Shown one piece after another: positions 1-8,494 of a DNA stretch of 64,000 bases (its first letter is position 1; each line of letters starts with the position of its first letter). This DNA comes from JAPPHY01 sp034423135 (lineage in GTDB: Bacteria; Chloroflexota; Dehalococcoidia; Lucifugimonadales; UBA2985): positions 9,397 through 73,396 of the forward strand of contig DAOUJC010000022.1 of NCBI GenBank assembly GCA_034423135.1. Reading direction: 5' to 3'. The translations under genes were made by a program, and so were the position numbers. The notes under the pieces were generated by a model, which was not told the DNA's origin, ran no database searches, and worked only from the letters and a program-made list of their open reading frames with translations.

Positions 1-439
1 GGTCGCGGTACGGGTACCTGTCCGCCTTCGCGGGGTCCAGCTTGTCGGCCAGGAAAGCGATCGCAGCTATCGGCCCAAGGCCGCGGTTGAAGGTGGTGTG
101 CCACCATACCGCCTCCAGCACCTCCGCGTCGTCGATGCCGCACTCCCGGCGCAGTATCTCCGAGCCCACCTGCCCGTGCAGCAGCACCGGCATACGACCC
201 TCGACCGGGTGCACCTCGATGCCGTACTCCGCGGCGCGCTCCAGCAGCTCAGCCTCCGGCATCCGCCGAGCGATGTCGTGCGCAAGCGCGGCCAGGCAAG
301 CGCGGTCCGTGTCGATTCCGTGAGCCTCGGCCATCCATCGCGCCTGGTCGCGGGTGCGACTAAGGTGGCCCTGGTGTTCCGCCGACAAGCGATGGATTAT
401 CGAGTCAAGGGCGGCGTTGCCGCTGGCAATGGTGGTCAC
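1..439 (-). CDS. yqeK: YqeK-like HD-domain phosphohydrolase, 3' part cut by window edge
   Basis: The minus-strand frame from GTG at 439 runs open to the left edge, giving about 146 residues. It has the HD-superfamily layout of YqeK: an early His (GHLSRTRDQA), the metal pair LAALAHDIAR, a later LLHGQVG segment and AVWWHTTF, then AFLADKLDPAKA. YqeK proteins hydrolyse diadenosine tetraphosphate symmetrically and often sit beside nadD and rsfS; here those neighbours could only lie beyond the left edge. The start is supported by a GGAGGG ribosome site 7 bases upstream. The C-terminus is outside the window. Confidence 0.8.
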   Translation of the reverse strand, partial: MTTIASGNAALDSIIHRLSAEHQGHLSRTRDQARWMAEAHGIDTDRACLAALAHDIARRMPEAELLERAAEYGIEVHPVEGRMPVLLHGQVGSEILRRECGIDDAEVLEAVWWHTTFNRGLGPIAAIAFLADKLDPAKADRYPYRD

Positions 440-528
440 GACAGGCCCTCCAAAGGAGTGTTGTGGAGTGAGGCTGGACACACCGACACGATGTGCTCCA
501 ACGCGACCTTGATGCTCCGCTTCCGCGC

Positions 529-720
529 TTACGCGACGCGGGGCATCTTGCTGAGGGTACGCATGCAGCGCGTACACAACGACATCTTGCGACGCCGTCC
601 GTCCACCGTGACCGTCGACTTCTGCATGTTGACCTTGAAGCGGGTCTTAGTCCGCCGCTTGGAGTGGCTGACGTTGTGCCCGGAGTGGCCCACCTTGTAG
701 CACATCTCGCACTTTGCCAT
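529..720 (-). CDS. rpmB: 50S ribosomal protein L28
   Basis: A 63-residue protein of the zinc-binding L28 type. It has CEMC near the N-terminus and CTRC near the C-terminus, with the family segments GHNVSHSKRRTKTRF and RRRKMSLC between. It binds 23S rRNA in the large subunit. It is divergent from the fakA-degV-recG genes; in Firmicutes rpmB, fakA and recG are also neighbours but with an Asp23-family gene between, which is missing here. Length is normal for L28. Confidence 0.95.
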   Translation of the reverse strand: MAKCEMCYKVGHSGHNVSHSKRRTKTRFKVNMQKSTVTVDGRRRKMSLCTRCMRTLSKMPRVA

Positions 721-761
721 GTCTTATCTCTCGCCGCGCGGGCGTAATGTATGAGTCTGCT

Positions 762-790
762 TTGACGTACCCGCGGGGATTAAGTACAAT
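762..790 (+). promoter_or_regulatory. Predicted sigma70-type promoter for fakA
   Basis: TTGACG at 762-767 and TACAAT at 785-790 are separated by 17 bases, close to the vegetative consensus. They lie about 64 bases before the fakA start. It would drive fakA and degV and possibly recG. Seen in sequence only. Confidence 0.6.
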
Positions 791-853
791 CCGAGGGCTT
801 AGACTACCAGATGACGGCGAGTTTGGCAATGCCCGGACTCCCGGAAAGGGCGC

Positions 854-2506
854 ATGGAAGGCGTCACTGAGTCGGCCACACCCTACCTGGACCCGCAAGG
901 GCTGAAGCGCATCCTGGCGCACGGCCGCATGGCGATTGAAGCGCGCGTCGAGGCCATCAACGCCCTGAACGTGTTCCCCGTTCCCGACGGCGACACCGGC
1001 ATCAACATGTTCCTGACGATGAAGGCGCTGGAGGACAGCCCAGCCTCTCGCAGCGCTGCGTCACCGGCCTCAATCCTCACCGCCATCTCCGACGCCGCGC
1101 TCCGCGGCTCACGGGGCAACAGCGGCGTCATCCTGGCCCAGTTCCTCCGCGGCTTCACCGGCGGACTGGAGGGCAAGGAGCAGTGGGACAGCCGCGACCT
1201 AGCTTCCGCCCTTCAGGAGGCCTGCACGTCCGCCTACGGCGCAGTCGCAAAGCCCGTGGAGGGCACCATGCTCACGGTCATCCGCGAGCTGGCGGACGCA
1301 GCGCAACAGACCGCGGGCAATGGCGGCGACGTGCTCGAGACGTGGGAGGCCGCCTGCCTGGCATCCCGGGAGTCCGTGGCGCGCACGCCGACGCTCCTCC
1401 CGGTGCTCCGAGAGGCCGGAGTGGTCGATGCGGGCGGCCTCGGCCTGTCGGTGATCATGGAGGGCGCGCTCGCGGGCCTGCGCGGCGAAGAGCCGGCGGT
1501 AAGCGAGTTTCCGGCTCCAGTGCTGGACAGCGCGTCGGCCGGCGAGCAGGCCGTGAGCACTGCCTTCGTAGATGCCACGGAGGATGAGATATACGGTTAT
1601 TGCACGCAGTTCGTAGTCGAGGGCGAGAACCTGTCCGCAGACGCAGTCCGCGCGGCGCTGGAGCCACTGGCAGCCTCCACCGTGGTCATCGGAGGCGGCA
1701 GCGTGGTGAGGGTGCACGTGCACGCCGAGGACCCCGGCCCGGCCATCAGCTGCGGCGCGTCCCTCGGCACGCTCGCTCAGGTGAGCATCGAGAATATGGA
1801 CGAGCAGCACCGGCGGTTCGTCGCGGAGCGCAGGCAGGAGCAGCCGCTGCGCCCTCTCGCAGTCGTGGCCGTGGCCAGCGGCGAGGGCCTCACCGAGCTG
1901 TTCCTGGGCAGCGGCGCCTGCCGCGTGCTGTCCGGCGGCGACACAATGAACCCCAGCACGCAGGAACTTCTGGACGCCGTGGAGGATGCCGGCGCGGAGC
2001 GGGTCATCCTGCTGCCCAACAACCCCAACATAGTGGCTGCGGCGGAACAGGCCGGCTCACTGTCCACTCGCGAGGTGGCCGTTGTGCCCACCGCGAGCAT
2101 ACCGCAGGGCGTGGCGGCTCTGCTGGCCTACAATCCACTTGAGGACTTCGAGGCCAACGTGAGCGCCATGAGCAGCGCCATCGACGGCGTGGTCTCGGGG
2201 GCCGTGGGCCTGGCGCAGCGCGACGCCGAGCTTGGCGGCGTCAGCGTGTCGGCTGGGCAGCTCATGGGGCTGCTGGAGCGCCGCCTGGTGACGTCCGGCG
2301 ATGACGCGACCGCCGTGCTCGCCGAGATCGTGGGCATGGCGCAGTCCGAGGACAGCTCGATCGTCACTCTCTTCTGGGGCGCGGGCACGGAGGAGGAGGA
2401 AGCGGAGGCCGCGGGTGACGCCATACGGGAGCAGTTCCCCGACGTGGATGTGGAGGTGGTGTTCGGCGGTCAACCGCACTACAATTACGTCGTATCCGTG
2501 GAGTGA
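854..2506 (+). CDS. fakA: Fatty-acid kinase catalytic subunit FakA (YloV/DAK2 domain)
   Basis: 550 residues. The N-terminal DhaL-like kinase domain (about 1-205) carries NVFPVPDGDTGINM, the Mg-ADP binding aspartates, and RGSRGNSGVILAQFLRG. A middle linker and a C-terminal DUF1949/YloV-type domain follow. FakA phosphorylates fatty acids held by a DegV-family FakB protein, producing acyl phosphate for lipid synthesis. The next gene is a DegV protein that overlaps by 4 bases (GTGA), which strongly supports a FakA-FakB pair. Length matches the family. Confidence 0.9.
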   Translation: MEGVTESATPYLDPQGLKRILAHGRMAIEARVEAINALNVFPVPDGDTGINMFLTMKALEDSPASRSAASPASILTAISDAALRGSRGNSGVILAQFLRGFTGGLEGKEQWDSRDLASALQEACTSAYGAVAKPVEGTMLTVIRELADAAQQTAGNGGDVLETWEAACLASRESVARTPTLLPVLREAGVVDAGGLGLSVIMEGALAGLRGEEPAVSEFPAPVLDSASAGEQAVSTAFVDATEDEIYGYCTQFVVEGENLSADAVRAALEPLAASTVVIGGGSVVRVHVHAEDPGPAISCGASLGTLAQVSIENMDEQHRRFVAERRQEQPLRPLAVVAVASGEGLTELFLGSGACRVLSGGDTMNPSTQELLDAVEDAGAERVILLPNNPNIVAAAEQAGSLSTREVAVVPTASIPQGVAALLAYNPLEDFEANVSAMSSAIDGVVSGAVGLAQRDAELGGVSVSAGQLMGLLERRLVTSGDDATAVLAEIVGMAQSEDSSIVTLFWGAGTEEEEAEAAGDAIREQFPDVDVEVVFGGQPHYNYVVSVE

Positions 2507-3357
2507 GGAGCAGCCCCTTGGCCGTCAGAATCGTTACGGACAGCACCGCAGACCTCCCTCCGGCCCTTGCGCAAGAGCTGGGCATCACCGTTGTTCCGCT
2601 GAACGTGCACTTCGGTACGGACGTCTACCGCGACGGCGTGGACATCACGGCGGACCAGTTCTACGCCATGCTGGTGAGCAACTCCAACCTGCCGACCACG
2701 TCGCAGCCCTCCGTGGGAGACTTCCTGGAGACCTACGAGTCCCTCAGCAAGGACAGCGACGGGATCGTGTCGATTCACGTATCGGGCAAGCTGAGCGGCA
2801 CGCTGAACTCAGCCGAGCAGGCGAGACAGCAGCTGCAGGGCGGCACCCGCGTGGAGACCGTGGACTCGCTTCAGGCCTCGCTCGGACTGGCGATGGTGGT
2901 CATCGCGGCGGCGCGGGCCGCGCAGGCGGGCGGCGACGTGGATGACGTGCTGCGTGCTGCGAAAGAGGCCACCGTCAGGGCCGGATTCTTCGGGCTGCTG
3001 GACACGCTCCGCTACCTGGAGAAGGGCGGGCGAATCGGGAAGGCACAGGCGTTCATGGGGTCGCTGCTGCAGGTCAAGCCGCTGCTGACGATCCGCGACG
3101 GCGAGGCGCATCCCCTGGAGCGTGCGCGCAACCGCTCCCGCGGCACGCGCCGGCTGTACGAGATCGCGAGGGAGCACGCGCCGCTCGCGAACCTCGCCGT
3201 GGCCTACACAACCACGCCGGACGAGGCCCACGCCCTTGCCGAAAGGCTCCGGCCGCTGCACCCAACCAGCGACGTGTTCGTCAGCCAGCTGGGCCCCGTG
3301 GTGGGCACATACCTGGGGCCGCAGGTGCTGGGCGTGGCTCTGCTTACGCGGGGCTAG
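2503..3357 (+). CDS. degV: DegV-family fatty-acid-binding protein (FakB-like)
   Basis: 284 residues from GTG at 2503, overlapping the fakA stop. An alternative TTG at 2518 has GAGGAG at a good distance and gives the family-typical start AVRIVTDSTADLP, so it may be the real start. DegV hallmarks are VTDSTADLPP, TTSQPSVGDF, SIHVSGKLSGTLNSA and LRYLEKGGRIGKAQA. The protein binds a fatty acid and presents its carboxylate to FakA. Its position directly after fakA argues for that role. The bound lipid cannot be told from sequence. Confidence 0.88.
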   Translation: MRSSPLAVRIVTDSTADLPPALAQELGITVVPLNVHFGTDVYRDGVDITADQFYAMLVSNSNLPTTSQPSVGDFLETYESLSKDSDGIVSIHVSGKLSGTLNSAEQARQQLQGGTRVETVDSLQASLGLAMVVIAAARAAQAGGDVDDVLRAAKEATVRAGFFGLLDTLRYLEKGGRIGKAQAFMGSLLQVKPLLTIRDGEAHPLERARNRSRGTRRLYEIAREHAPLANLAVAYTTTPDEAHALAERLRPLHPTSDVFVSQLGPVVGTYLGPQVLGVALLTRG

Positions 3358-3519
3358 CGGCGTTGGCTTCCGCGGCTAGGCGCTCCGACAGACGCAGAGA
3401 CTTGGCGCCGACGCGCCAGCCGGCAACCAAGGCAGTGGGTTGACACGACCCAGCGGCACCGCCGTGGCTGACCCATCCGGGCGCCGGAAGGCACAGCACC
3501 GCACCGCAATCCTAGAACC

Positions 3520-5961
3520 ATGACTAGCACTGAACTGGTAACGCTGAAGAAAGTTCTCGCACTGGAGAAGCAGAAGGGCTGCCGCGACACGGCGGTCGTC
3601 GGCGGCCTGGACGGCTTTCTCGCGCGGTGGCTCGACCGGCTGCCGGACGAGCCGCCCATCCGGCTCCCGCGCCCAGGCTACGCCTCCATGTCCGCCGACC
3701 AGCGCGGCCGTTGGCTCGACGATACGCTGACGCTGCTCGACGGCGACGGCGCGGCAACCTCACCGCCTGCACAGCGCCGCGCAGCCACGCCCGTGCGCGC
3801 GGCCCGCGCCGCCAGGACGCGACGCCCTCGTGAGGAGCAGGAACGCTCCCTCGCGTCCCCGGTTGAAGTCCTGCCCAGGGTCTCGACTGCAATCGCGGGC
3901 AGGCTCAAGAAGCTGGGCGTAACCTCCATCCGAGACCTGCTGTACCTGTTTCCGCGCCGCCACAACGACTTCGGCAGCCTTTGCAGGGTGGCCGAACTGA
4001 GGATCGACATAGACCAGACTGTGGCCGTCAGCGTCTGGGAGGCCCGCGAGACCATGCTGGGAGGAAGAATGCGCTCAACCGAGGCGGTCGTCGGCGACGA
4101 CACCGGCAACCTGCGGGTGGTCTGGTTCAACCAGCCGCACCTTGCCAAGCGCCTCAGGCCGGGCACGCGCCTGGCGCTGAGCGGAAGGGTGACGCTGTTC
4201 CGCGACTCGCCGGTGATGCAGTCGCCGGAGTACGAGCCCCTTCAGAGCACGGACAACATGATCCACACCGGCGGCCTCGTGCCGGTCTATCCGCTCACGG
4301 ATGGGCTGACGCCGCGCAACCTCCGGCGACTGGTGAAGGCGGCTCTGGACGGCTGGGGTAGCCTGCTGGAGGACCCGTTGCCGGAGGCGATGCGGAAACG
4401 GACCGGTCTGCTCCCGCTCGCACAGGCCATCCGGCAGGCGCACTACCCAAAGGACCCGGAGAGCCAGGACAGCGCTCGTCGCCGCCTCGCCTTCGATGAG
4501 CTGTTCACGATGCAACTGTTCGTTTTCTCGCGGCGCAGAGAGTGGCGCGAGTCCGGCGGCGCGCCTCCGCTCCGCCGCGAACAGGGCGTGCTTGACGCCC
4601 TATACTCGCGCCTCCCGTTCTCACTCACAGCCGCCCAGAACAAGTCCCTTGACGAGATACTCTCCGACATGGAGGGCGAACGGCCCATGAGCCGCCTGCT
4701 CCAGGGCGACGTGGGCAGCGGCAAGACGGTCGTGGCGCTCGCGGCACTCCTATCTGCCGTCGCAAACAACCGGCAGGGCGCGTTCATGGCACCCACAGAG
4801 ATTCTCGCTCAACAGCACTTCAACACCATCTGCGGGCTGGTGAGTGGCAAGGGCGCGCCAACGGACGGCAGCCCAGTCCTCACCTTCGAGCTGCCTTCGA
4901 TGCCGCGCCCGGTGTCCCTGGGCCTGCTTCTGGGCAGCCAGCCTGCAAGGCAAAAGCGCGAGATTCAGGCCATGATGTCGCAGGGTGTGTTGGACATGGT
5001 AGTCGGCACTCATGCGTTGCTGCAGCAGAACGCAGACCTGCCGCGTCTTGGCCTGGCCGTCGTCGACGAGCAGCACCGCTTCGGCGTCATGCAGCGCGCG
5101 TCCCTGCGCCACAAGGGCGAGACGCCTCACCTGCTGGTCATGTCCGCCACGCCCATACCGCGCTCGCTGGCCCTCACGCTGTACGGCGACCTCGACCTGT
5201 CGGTGCTCAACGAGCAGCCGCCGGGGCGGAAGCCCATCAGGACGCGGAACGTGCCCCCCGAGCGGCGCCGCGACGCCTACGAGTTCGTGAGGCGGCAGGT
5301 CGCACTCGGCAGGCAGGCCTTCGTGGTCTGCCCGCTCATCGAGGAGTCGGAGATGCTGCAGACGCGGGCGGCCACCACCGAGTTCCACCGCCTGTCGACG
5401 GAGGTGTTTCCCGACCTGACGCTTGGCCTGCTGCACGGCCGGTTGCCGCTTCGCGACAAGGAGGCCGTCATGGGCCGGTTCCAGCGCGGCGAGCTGGACG
5501 TGCTGGTGTCCACGCCCGTTGTGGAGGTGGGCATAGACAACCGCAACGCCAGCGTCATCCTCATCGACGGGGCGGACCGATTCGGGCTGGCGCAGCTTCA
5601 CCAGTTCCGCGGCCGCGTGGGGCGCGGCGCGCACGCGAGCTACTGCATGCTCATGTCGGACTACCCCTCAGCCGAGGCGAAGGAGCGGCTGGACGTCTTG
5701 GAGCAGGTGTCGGACGGGTTCGCCGTCGCAGAGGAGGACCTGCGATTCCGCGGCCCCGGCGACTACTTCGGCACGCGCCAGAGCGGCCTGCCGGACCTGC
5801 GCATGGCCCGCCTGTCCGACCAGGACCTGCTGTCCATGGCGCGCCAGGAAGCCGCCGCGCTGCTGCGTGACGATCCGTCGCTTGAGCGTCCCGAACACGT
5901 GGCCCTGGCGCAGGAGCTGGCCCGCTTCTCCAACGCCTCCTATACCGGCGAGATCAGCTAG
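3520..5961 (+). CDS. recG: ATP-dependent DNA helicase RecG
   Basis: 813 residues. An extra N-terminal segment is followed by the wedge/OB domain (about 115-300), then two RecA-like lobes. Visible motifs are Walker A GDVGSGKTVVA, the DEQH box VVDEQHRFG, SATPIPRSLALTLYGD and the QxxGRxGR region LHQFRGRVGRG. RecG remodels stalled replication forks and branched DNA. Residues about 75-110 are Ala/Arg-rich and look unstructured. The gene converges on the SPFH gene and the two stop codons share a palindromic CTAG. Confidence 0.95.
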   Translation: MTSTELVTLKKVLALEKQKGCRDTAVVGGLDGFLARWLDRLPDEPPIRLPRPGYASMSADQRGRWLDDTLTLLDGDGAATSPPAQRRAATPVRAARAARTRRPREEQERSLASPVEVLPRVSTAIAGRLKKLGVTSIRDLLYLFPRRHNDFGSLCRVAELRIDIDQTVAVSVWEARETMLGGRMRSTEAVVGDDTGNLRVVWFNQPHLAKRLRPGTRLALSGRVTLFRDSPVMQSPEYEPLQSTDNMIHTGGLVPVYPLTDGLTPRNLRRLVKAALDGWGSLLEDPLPEAMRKRTGLLPLAQAIRQAHYPKDPESQDSARRRLAFDELFTMQLFVFSRRREWRESGGAPPLRREQGVLDALYSRLPFSLTAAQNKSLDEILSDMEGERPMSRLLQGDVGSGKTVVALAALLSAVANNRQGAFMAPTEILAQQHFNTICGLVSGKGAPTDGSPVLTFELPSMPRPVSLGLLLGSQPARQKREIQAMMSQGVLDMVVGTHALLQQNADLPRLGLAVVDEQHRFGVMQRASLRHKGETPHLLVMSATPIPRSLALTLYGDLDLSVLNEQPPGRKPIRTRNVPPERRRDAYEFVRRQVALGRQAFVVCPLIEESEMLQTRAATTEFHRLSTEVFPDLTLGLLHGRLPLRDKEAVMGRFQRGELDVLVSTPVVEVGIDNRNASVILIDGADRFGLAQLHQFRGRVGRGAHASYCMLMSDYPSAEAKERLDVLEQVSDGFAVAEEDLRFRGPGDYFGTRQSGLPDLRMARLSDQDLLSMARQEAAALLRDDPSLERPEHVALAQELARFSNASYTGEIS

Positions 5962-6836
5962 GCGCCGTTCGAGCCGCCCTCCCTGTCACCGCCACGGCCC
6001 GCGGCGGAGCTCACGAAGGACTGGAGCATGCTCGTGAACTCCATCGGGAAGATGAACTTTGTGGCCGGGCTGCCGCCCAGCTTGTTCAGCGTATCGAAGT
6101 ACTGGAGGCTCATCGTGCGGGCGTCGGCCTCCTGAGCCACGGAGTTGATCCGTTCCAGCGCCGTGCTGAAGCCGTCCGCGCGCAGGATGGCAGCCTGCTG
6201 GTCGCCCTCCGCAGTCAGTATCTCCGACTGCCGGGAGCCCTCCGCGCGCAGGATGGCGGCCTGCTTCTCGCCCTCCGCGCGGTTGATGTCGGCCTGCCTC
6301 GTGCCCTCCGACTCCGTGATCTCGGCGGTCTTGATGGCCGCGGCGGACTTCTCGCGCTCCATTGCGGCCTTCACGCCGGGAGGCGGGTCAATCTCATTGA
6401 TCTCCACCTGGCTCACCTTGATGCCCCAGCGTCCGGTAACCTCGTCCATTCTCACCTGGAGCTGGTCGCGTATCTTCTCACGTTCGGAGAGCGCCTCCGA
6501 GAGCGTGGTTGAGCCTATCACCGCCCTGAGCGTGGCGAAGGACAGGTTGATGGTGGCCACCCGGTAGTTCTCGATCTCCACGATGGCCTTGCGCACCTCT
6601 TCGCTGTCCGTCAGCACCCGGTAGTAGATCACGAAGTCCATGTCCACCACCACGTTGTCGGAGGTGATGTACTTCTGCGTGGGCACCCTGTCCACCTGCT
6701 CCCGCAGGTCCACCTTGAAGGGTTGGTCCATAAAGGGAATCACGATCCTGAGGCCGGGGCCTCGCACGTCCAGAAACTTGCCCCATCGCAGCACCACCAT
6801 CCGCTCGTACTGCCTGACAACTCGCCAGAATACCAT
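5958..6836 (-). CDS. SPFH/Band 7 (stomatin-prohibitin) family protein
   Basis: 292 residues with the Band 7 opening RVVRQYERMVVLRWGKF and the domain continuing through TSDNVVVDMDFVIYYRV. A helical region of near-11-residue repeats such as RAEGEKQAAILRAEG (about 170-230) follows, as in QmcA and paraslipins. The usual N-terminal membrane helix is missing: only about six residues precede the domain. It lies 12 bases after nfeD in the same direction, the classic NfeD-stomatin pair thought to act in membrane microdomains and proteolysis. Specific partners are unknown. Confidence 0.9.
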   Translation of the reverse strand: MVFWRVVRQYERMVVLRWGKFLDVRGPGLRIVIPFMDQPFKVDLREQVDRVPTQKYITSDNVVVDMDFVIYYRVLTDSEEVRKAIVEIENYRVATINLSFATLRAVIGSTTLSEALSEREKIRDQLQVRMDEVTGRWGIKVSQVEINEIDPPPGVKAAMEREKSAAAIKTAEITESEGTRQADINRAEGEKQAAILRAEGSRQSEILTAEGDQQAAILRADGFSTALERINSVAQEADARTMSLQYFDTLNKLGGSPATKFIFPMEFTSMLQSFVSSAAGRGGDREGGSNGA

Positions 6837-6848
6837 GACTTTCCTCCT

Positions 6849-8249
6849 CTAATCTCTCAGCTTCAACACACGGAGGGCCAGCCCCTCCATGCCAACCACA
6901 CGTACCCGCTCGCCGGGGTCGATCTCCTGGTCGTCATCCGCTACGGCAGTCCACACCTCGCTTGCCAGGCGAACCGTACCCCTGGGCATCAGCCCCGTGA
7001 CCACGGTTCCCGTCTGCCCAACCATGCTGTCCGCCACGGAGACGTTCGTGTCGTCGCGCTCCCTGATTATGGATGCGACGAACCAGCCTCCGCCGCCGAG
7101 CAGCAGCGCCGCCATCACCAGCACGACCCAGAGGTTCACGCTGAAGCTCGGAAGCGTTGGCGAGGGCGGGCCACTCGGATTGAACAGCAACAGCCCTCCG
7201 ACGACAAAGCTCACCACCGCGCCGAGGCCAAGAAGCCCGATCCCCGCACCCTGAAGCTCCAGAAACAGCAACAGCAGTGCAAGACCCAGGAAGACGAATC
7301 CCACCCAGTTGACCGGAAGGTTGCCGATGGCAATGAATGCAAGCAGCAGGCACAATGCCCCCACCACGCCCGGCACTATCAGCCCCGGGTTGAACAGCTC
7401 TATCACCAGGCCAAGGCCGCCCAGGGTGATGAGGATGAAGGTGACGTTGGGGTTGGACAGGAACAGGACAAATCGCTCCGCCAGGGTCATGTCCAACCGG
7501 CGCTGCTCAAGGCCTTCCGTGTCCAGCGTCACGTCCCCGGCGGCCGTCTCCGCAACCAAGCCGTTGAGCTGGTCCAGAACGTCGTCCAGGTCATCCGCGG
7601 TGAAGTCGGCGATGCCCAGCGCGACCGCCTCCTGCGAGCTGTAGGCGACGGCATCGAGAACGGTTGCCTCCAGTGCATCGCCATCGCGGCCCCGTTGCTC
7701 GGCGATGTCCCGCATGAGAGCTGCGGCGTCCTCGGTTGCCTTGCTCTTGATGGTCTCCGCCAGCTCCTCTCCGCCCGCGCCGACGGGGCTTGCCGCGCCG
7801 ATGTTGGTGCCGGGTGCCATGACAGCGAAGTTGGCCGCAGCCGCGATGAAGGTGCCCGCGGACGCCGCGTGCGCCCCTCCGGGTGCCACATAGACCACGG
7901 AGGGCACATCAGCCTCAAGGAGGGCGGTCACCATGTCACGCGTGGACTCCAGGAAGCCGCCAGGCGTGTCCAGTCGCACGACGATCAGCTCGGCGCCGCT
8001 CTCTTCGGCGTGCTCCACGGCGCGCTCCAGGTATCCGGCTATGGTTGGGTTGATGACTTCTTCGATCTCCACGTAGACGTAGTGCCGGGACTGGCCCATC
8101 GCTGCGCCGGTGAGACCGAGCAGGAGCGCCACAAGCGACAGCGCCAGCACGGCGAGTCTCAGCGCCGGCCTGGCCCTCGCTACGGGCGCGACAGACCTTG
8201 CAGTGCTCCCGGCGCCACCAACGCGCATACGACCGCGATTGAACAACAT
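6849..8249 (-). CDS. nfeD: NfeD-family membrane-bound ClpP-class serine protease
   Basis: 466 residues. There is an N-terminal signal/TM segment at about 31-51 (LAVLALSLVALLLGLTGAAM). A ClpP-like domain follows with the oxyanion segment RLDTPGGFLESTR, the nucleophile Ser in HAASAGTFIA and the lysine base near ETIKSKATED. Several membrane helices come next (about 265-395), then a C-terminal OB-fold NfeD domain (VGQTGTVVTG to the end). This is the long, catalytic NfeD form. The partner SPFH gene follows at once. Related proteases cleave the C-terminal hydrophobic region of stomatins. Confidence 0.92.
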   Translation of the reverse strand: MLFNRGRMRVGGAGSTARSVAPVARARPALRLAVLALSLVALLLGLTGAAMGQSRHYVYVEIEEVINPTIAGYLERAVEHAEESGAELIVVRLDTPGGFLESTRDMVTALLEADVPSVVYVAPGGAHAASAGTFIAAAANFAVMAPGTNIGAASPVGAGGEELAETIKSKATEDAAALMRDIAEQRGRDGDALEATVLDAVAYSSQEAVALGIADFTADDLDDVLDQLNGLVAETAAGDVTLDTEGLEQRRLDMTLAERFVLFLSNPNVTFILITLGGLGLVIELFNPGLIVPGVVGALCLLLAFIAIGNLPVNWVGFVFLGLALLLLFLELQGAGIGLLGLGAVVSFVVGGLLLFNPSGPPSPTLPSFSVNLWVVLVMAALLLGGGGWFVASIIRERDDTNVSVADSMVGQTGTVVTGLMPRGTVRLASEVWTAVADDDQEIDPGERVRVVGMEGLALRVLKLRD

Positions 8250-8334
8250 CCACCCCCAATGTCCATTATGGGCGCAACACTGCGAGCGGTCAACGCGCGG
8301 TGGCTGCGGGGGAGGGGCGGGAGTCAGGACTGGC

Positions 8335-8490
8335 GGTCAAGCAGCGCGCCAAATAAGCTGTCAAATAGCGCGCCACATACTTGACGAATGGGGCGGGACT
8401 CAGTAACATATAGGCGTGCAAAGTTCGTGACGCAATGACAAAGTAAGGTGTCACATAGTGTGTCAAGTAGTGTGTCGCATAAGTGTGGGG
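8335..8490. repeat. Two clusters of degenerate 12-bp tandem repeats before the fic gene
   Basis: Units of exactly 12 bases with an approximate TGTCAAATAGYG core occur at 8335-8382 (four units) and 8447-8482 (three units). One or two weaker units precede 8447 in register. The second cluster abuts the Fic start codon. This is the 240-bp divergent gap between nfeD and fic. Such spacing, about one helical turn, suits cooperative binding of a repressor. That role is inference; the periodicity is directly visible. Confidence 0.6.
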
Positions 8491-8494
8491 GAAC

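Noticed and set aside
98..700. Plus-strand frame of 200 codons at the left edge
   Set aside because: It is antisense of the YqeK-like gene and of rpmB, both recognised by motifs.
4750..5634. Minus-strand frame of 294 codons
   Set aside because: Antisense of recG helicase motifs; no family resemblance of its own.
6723..8384. Plus-strand open frame of 553 codons
   Set aside because: It lies opposite the SPFH and nfeD genes, whose motifs are clear. Its composition (His, Gln, Arg) is that of an antisense frame in high-GC DNA.
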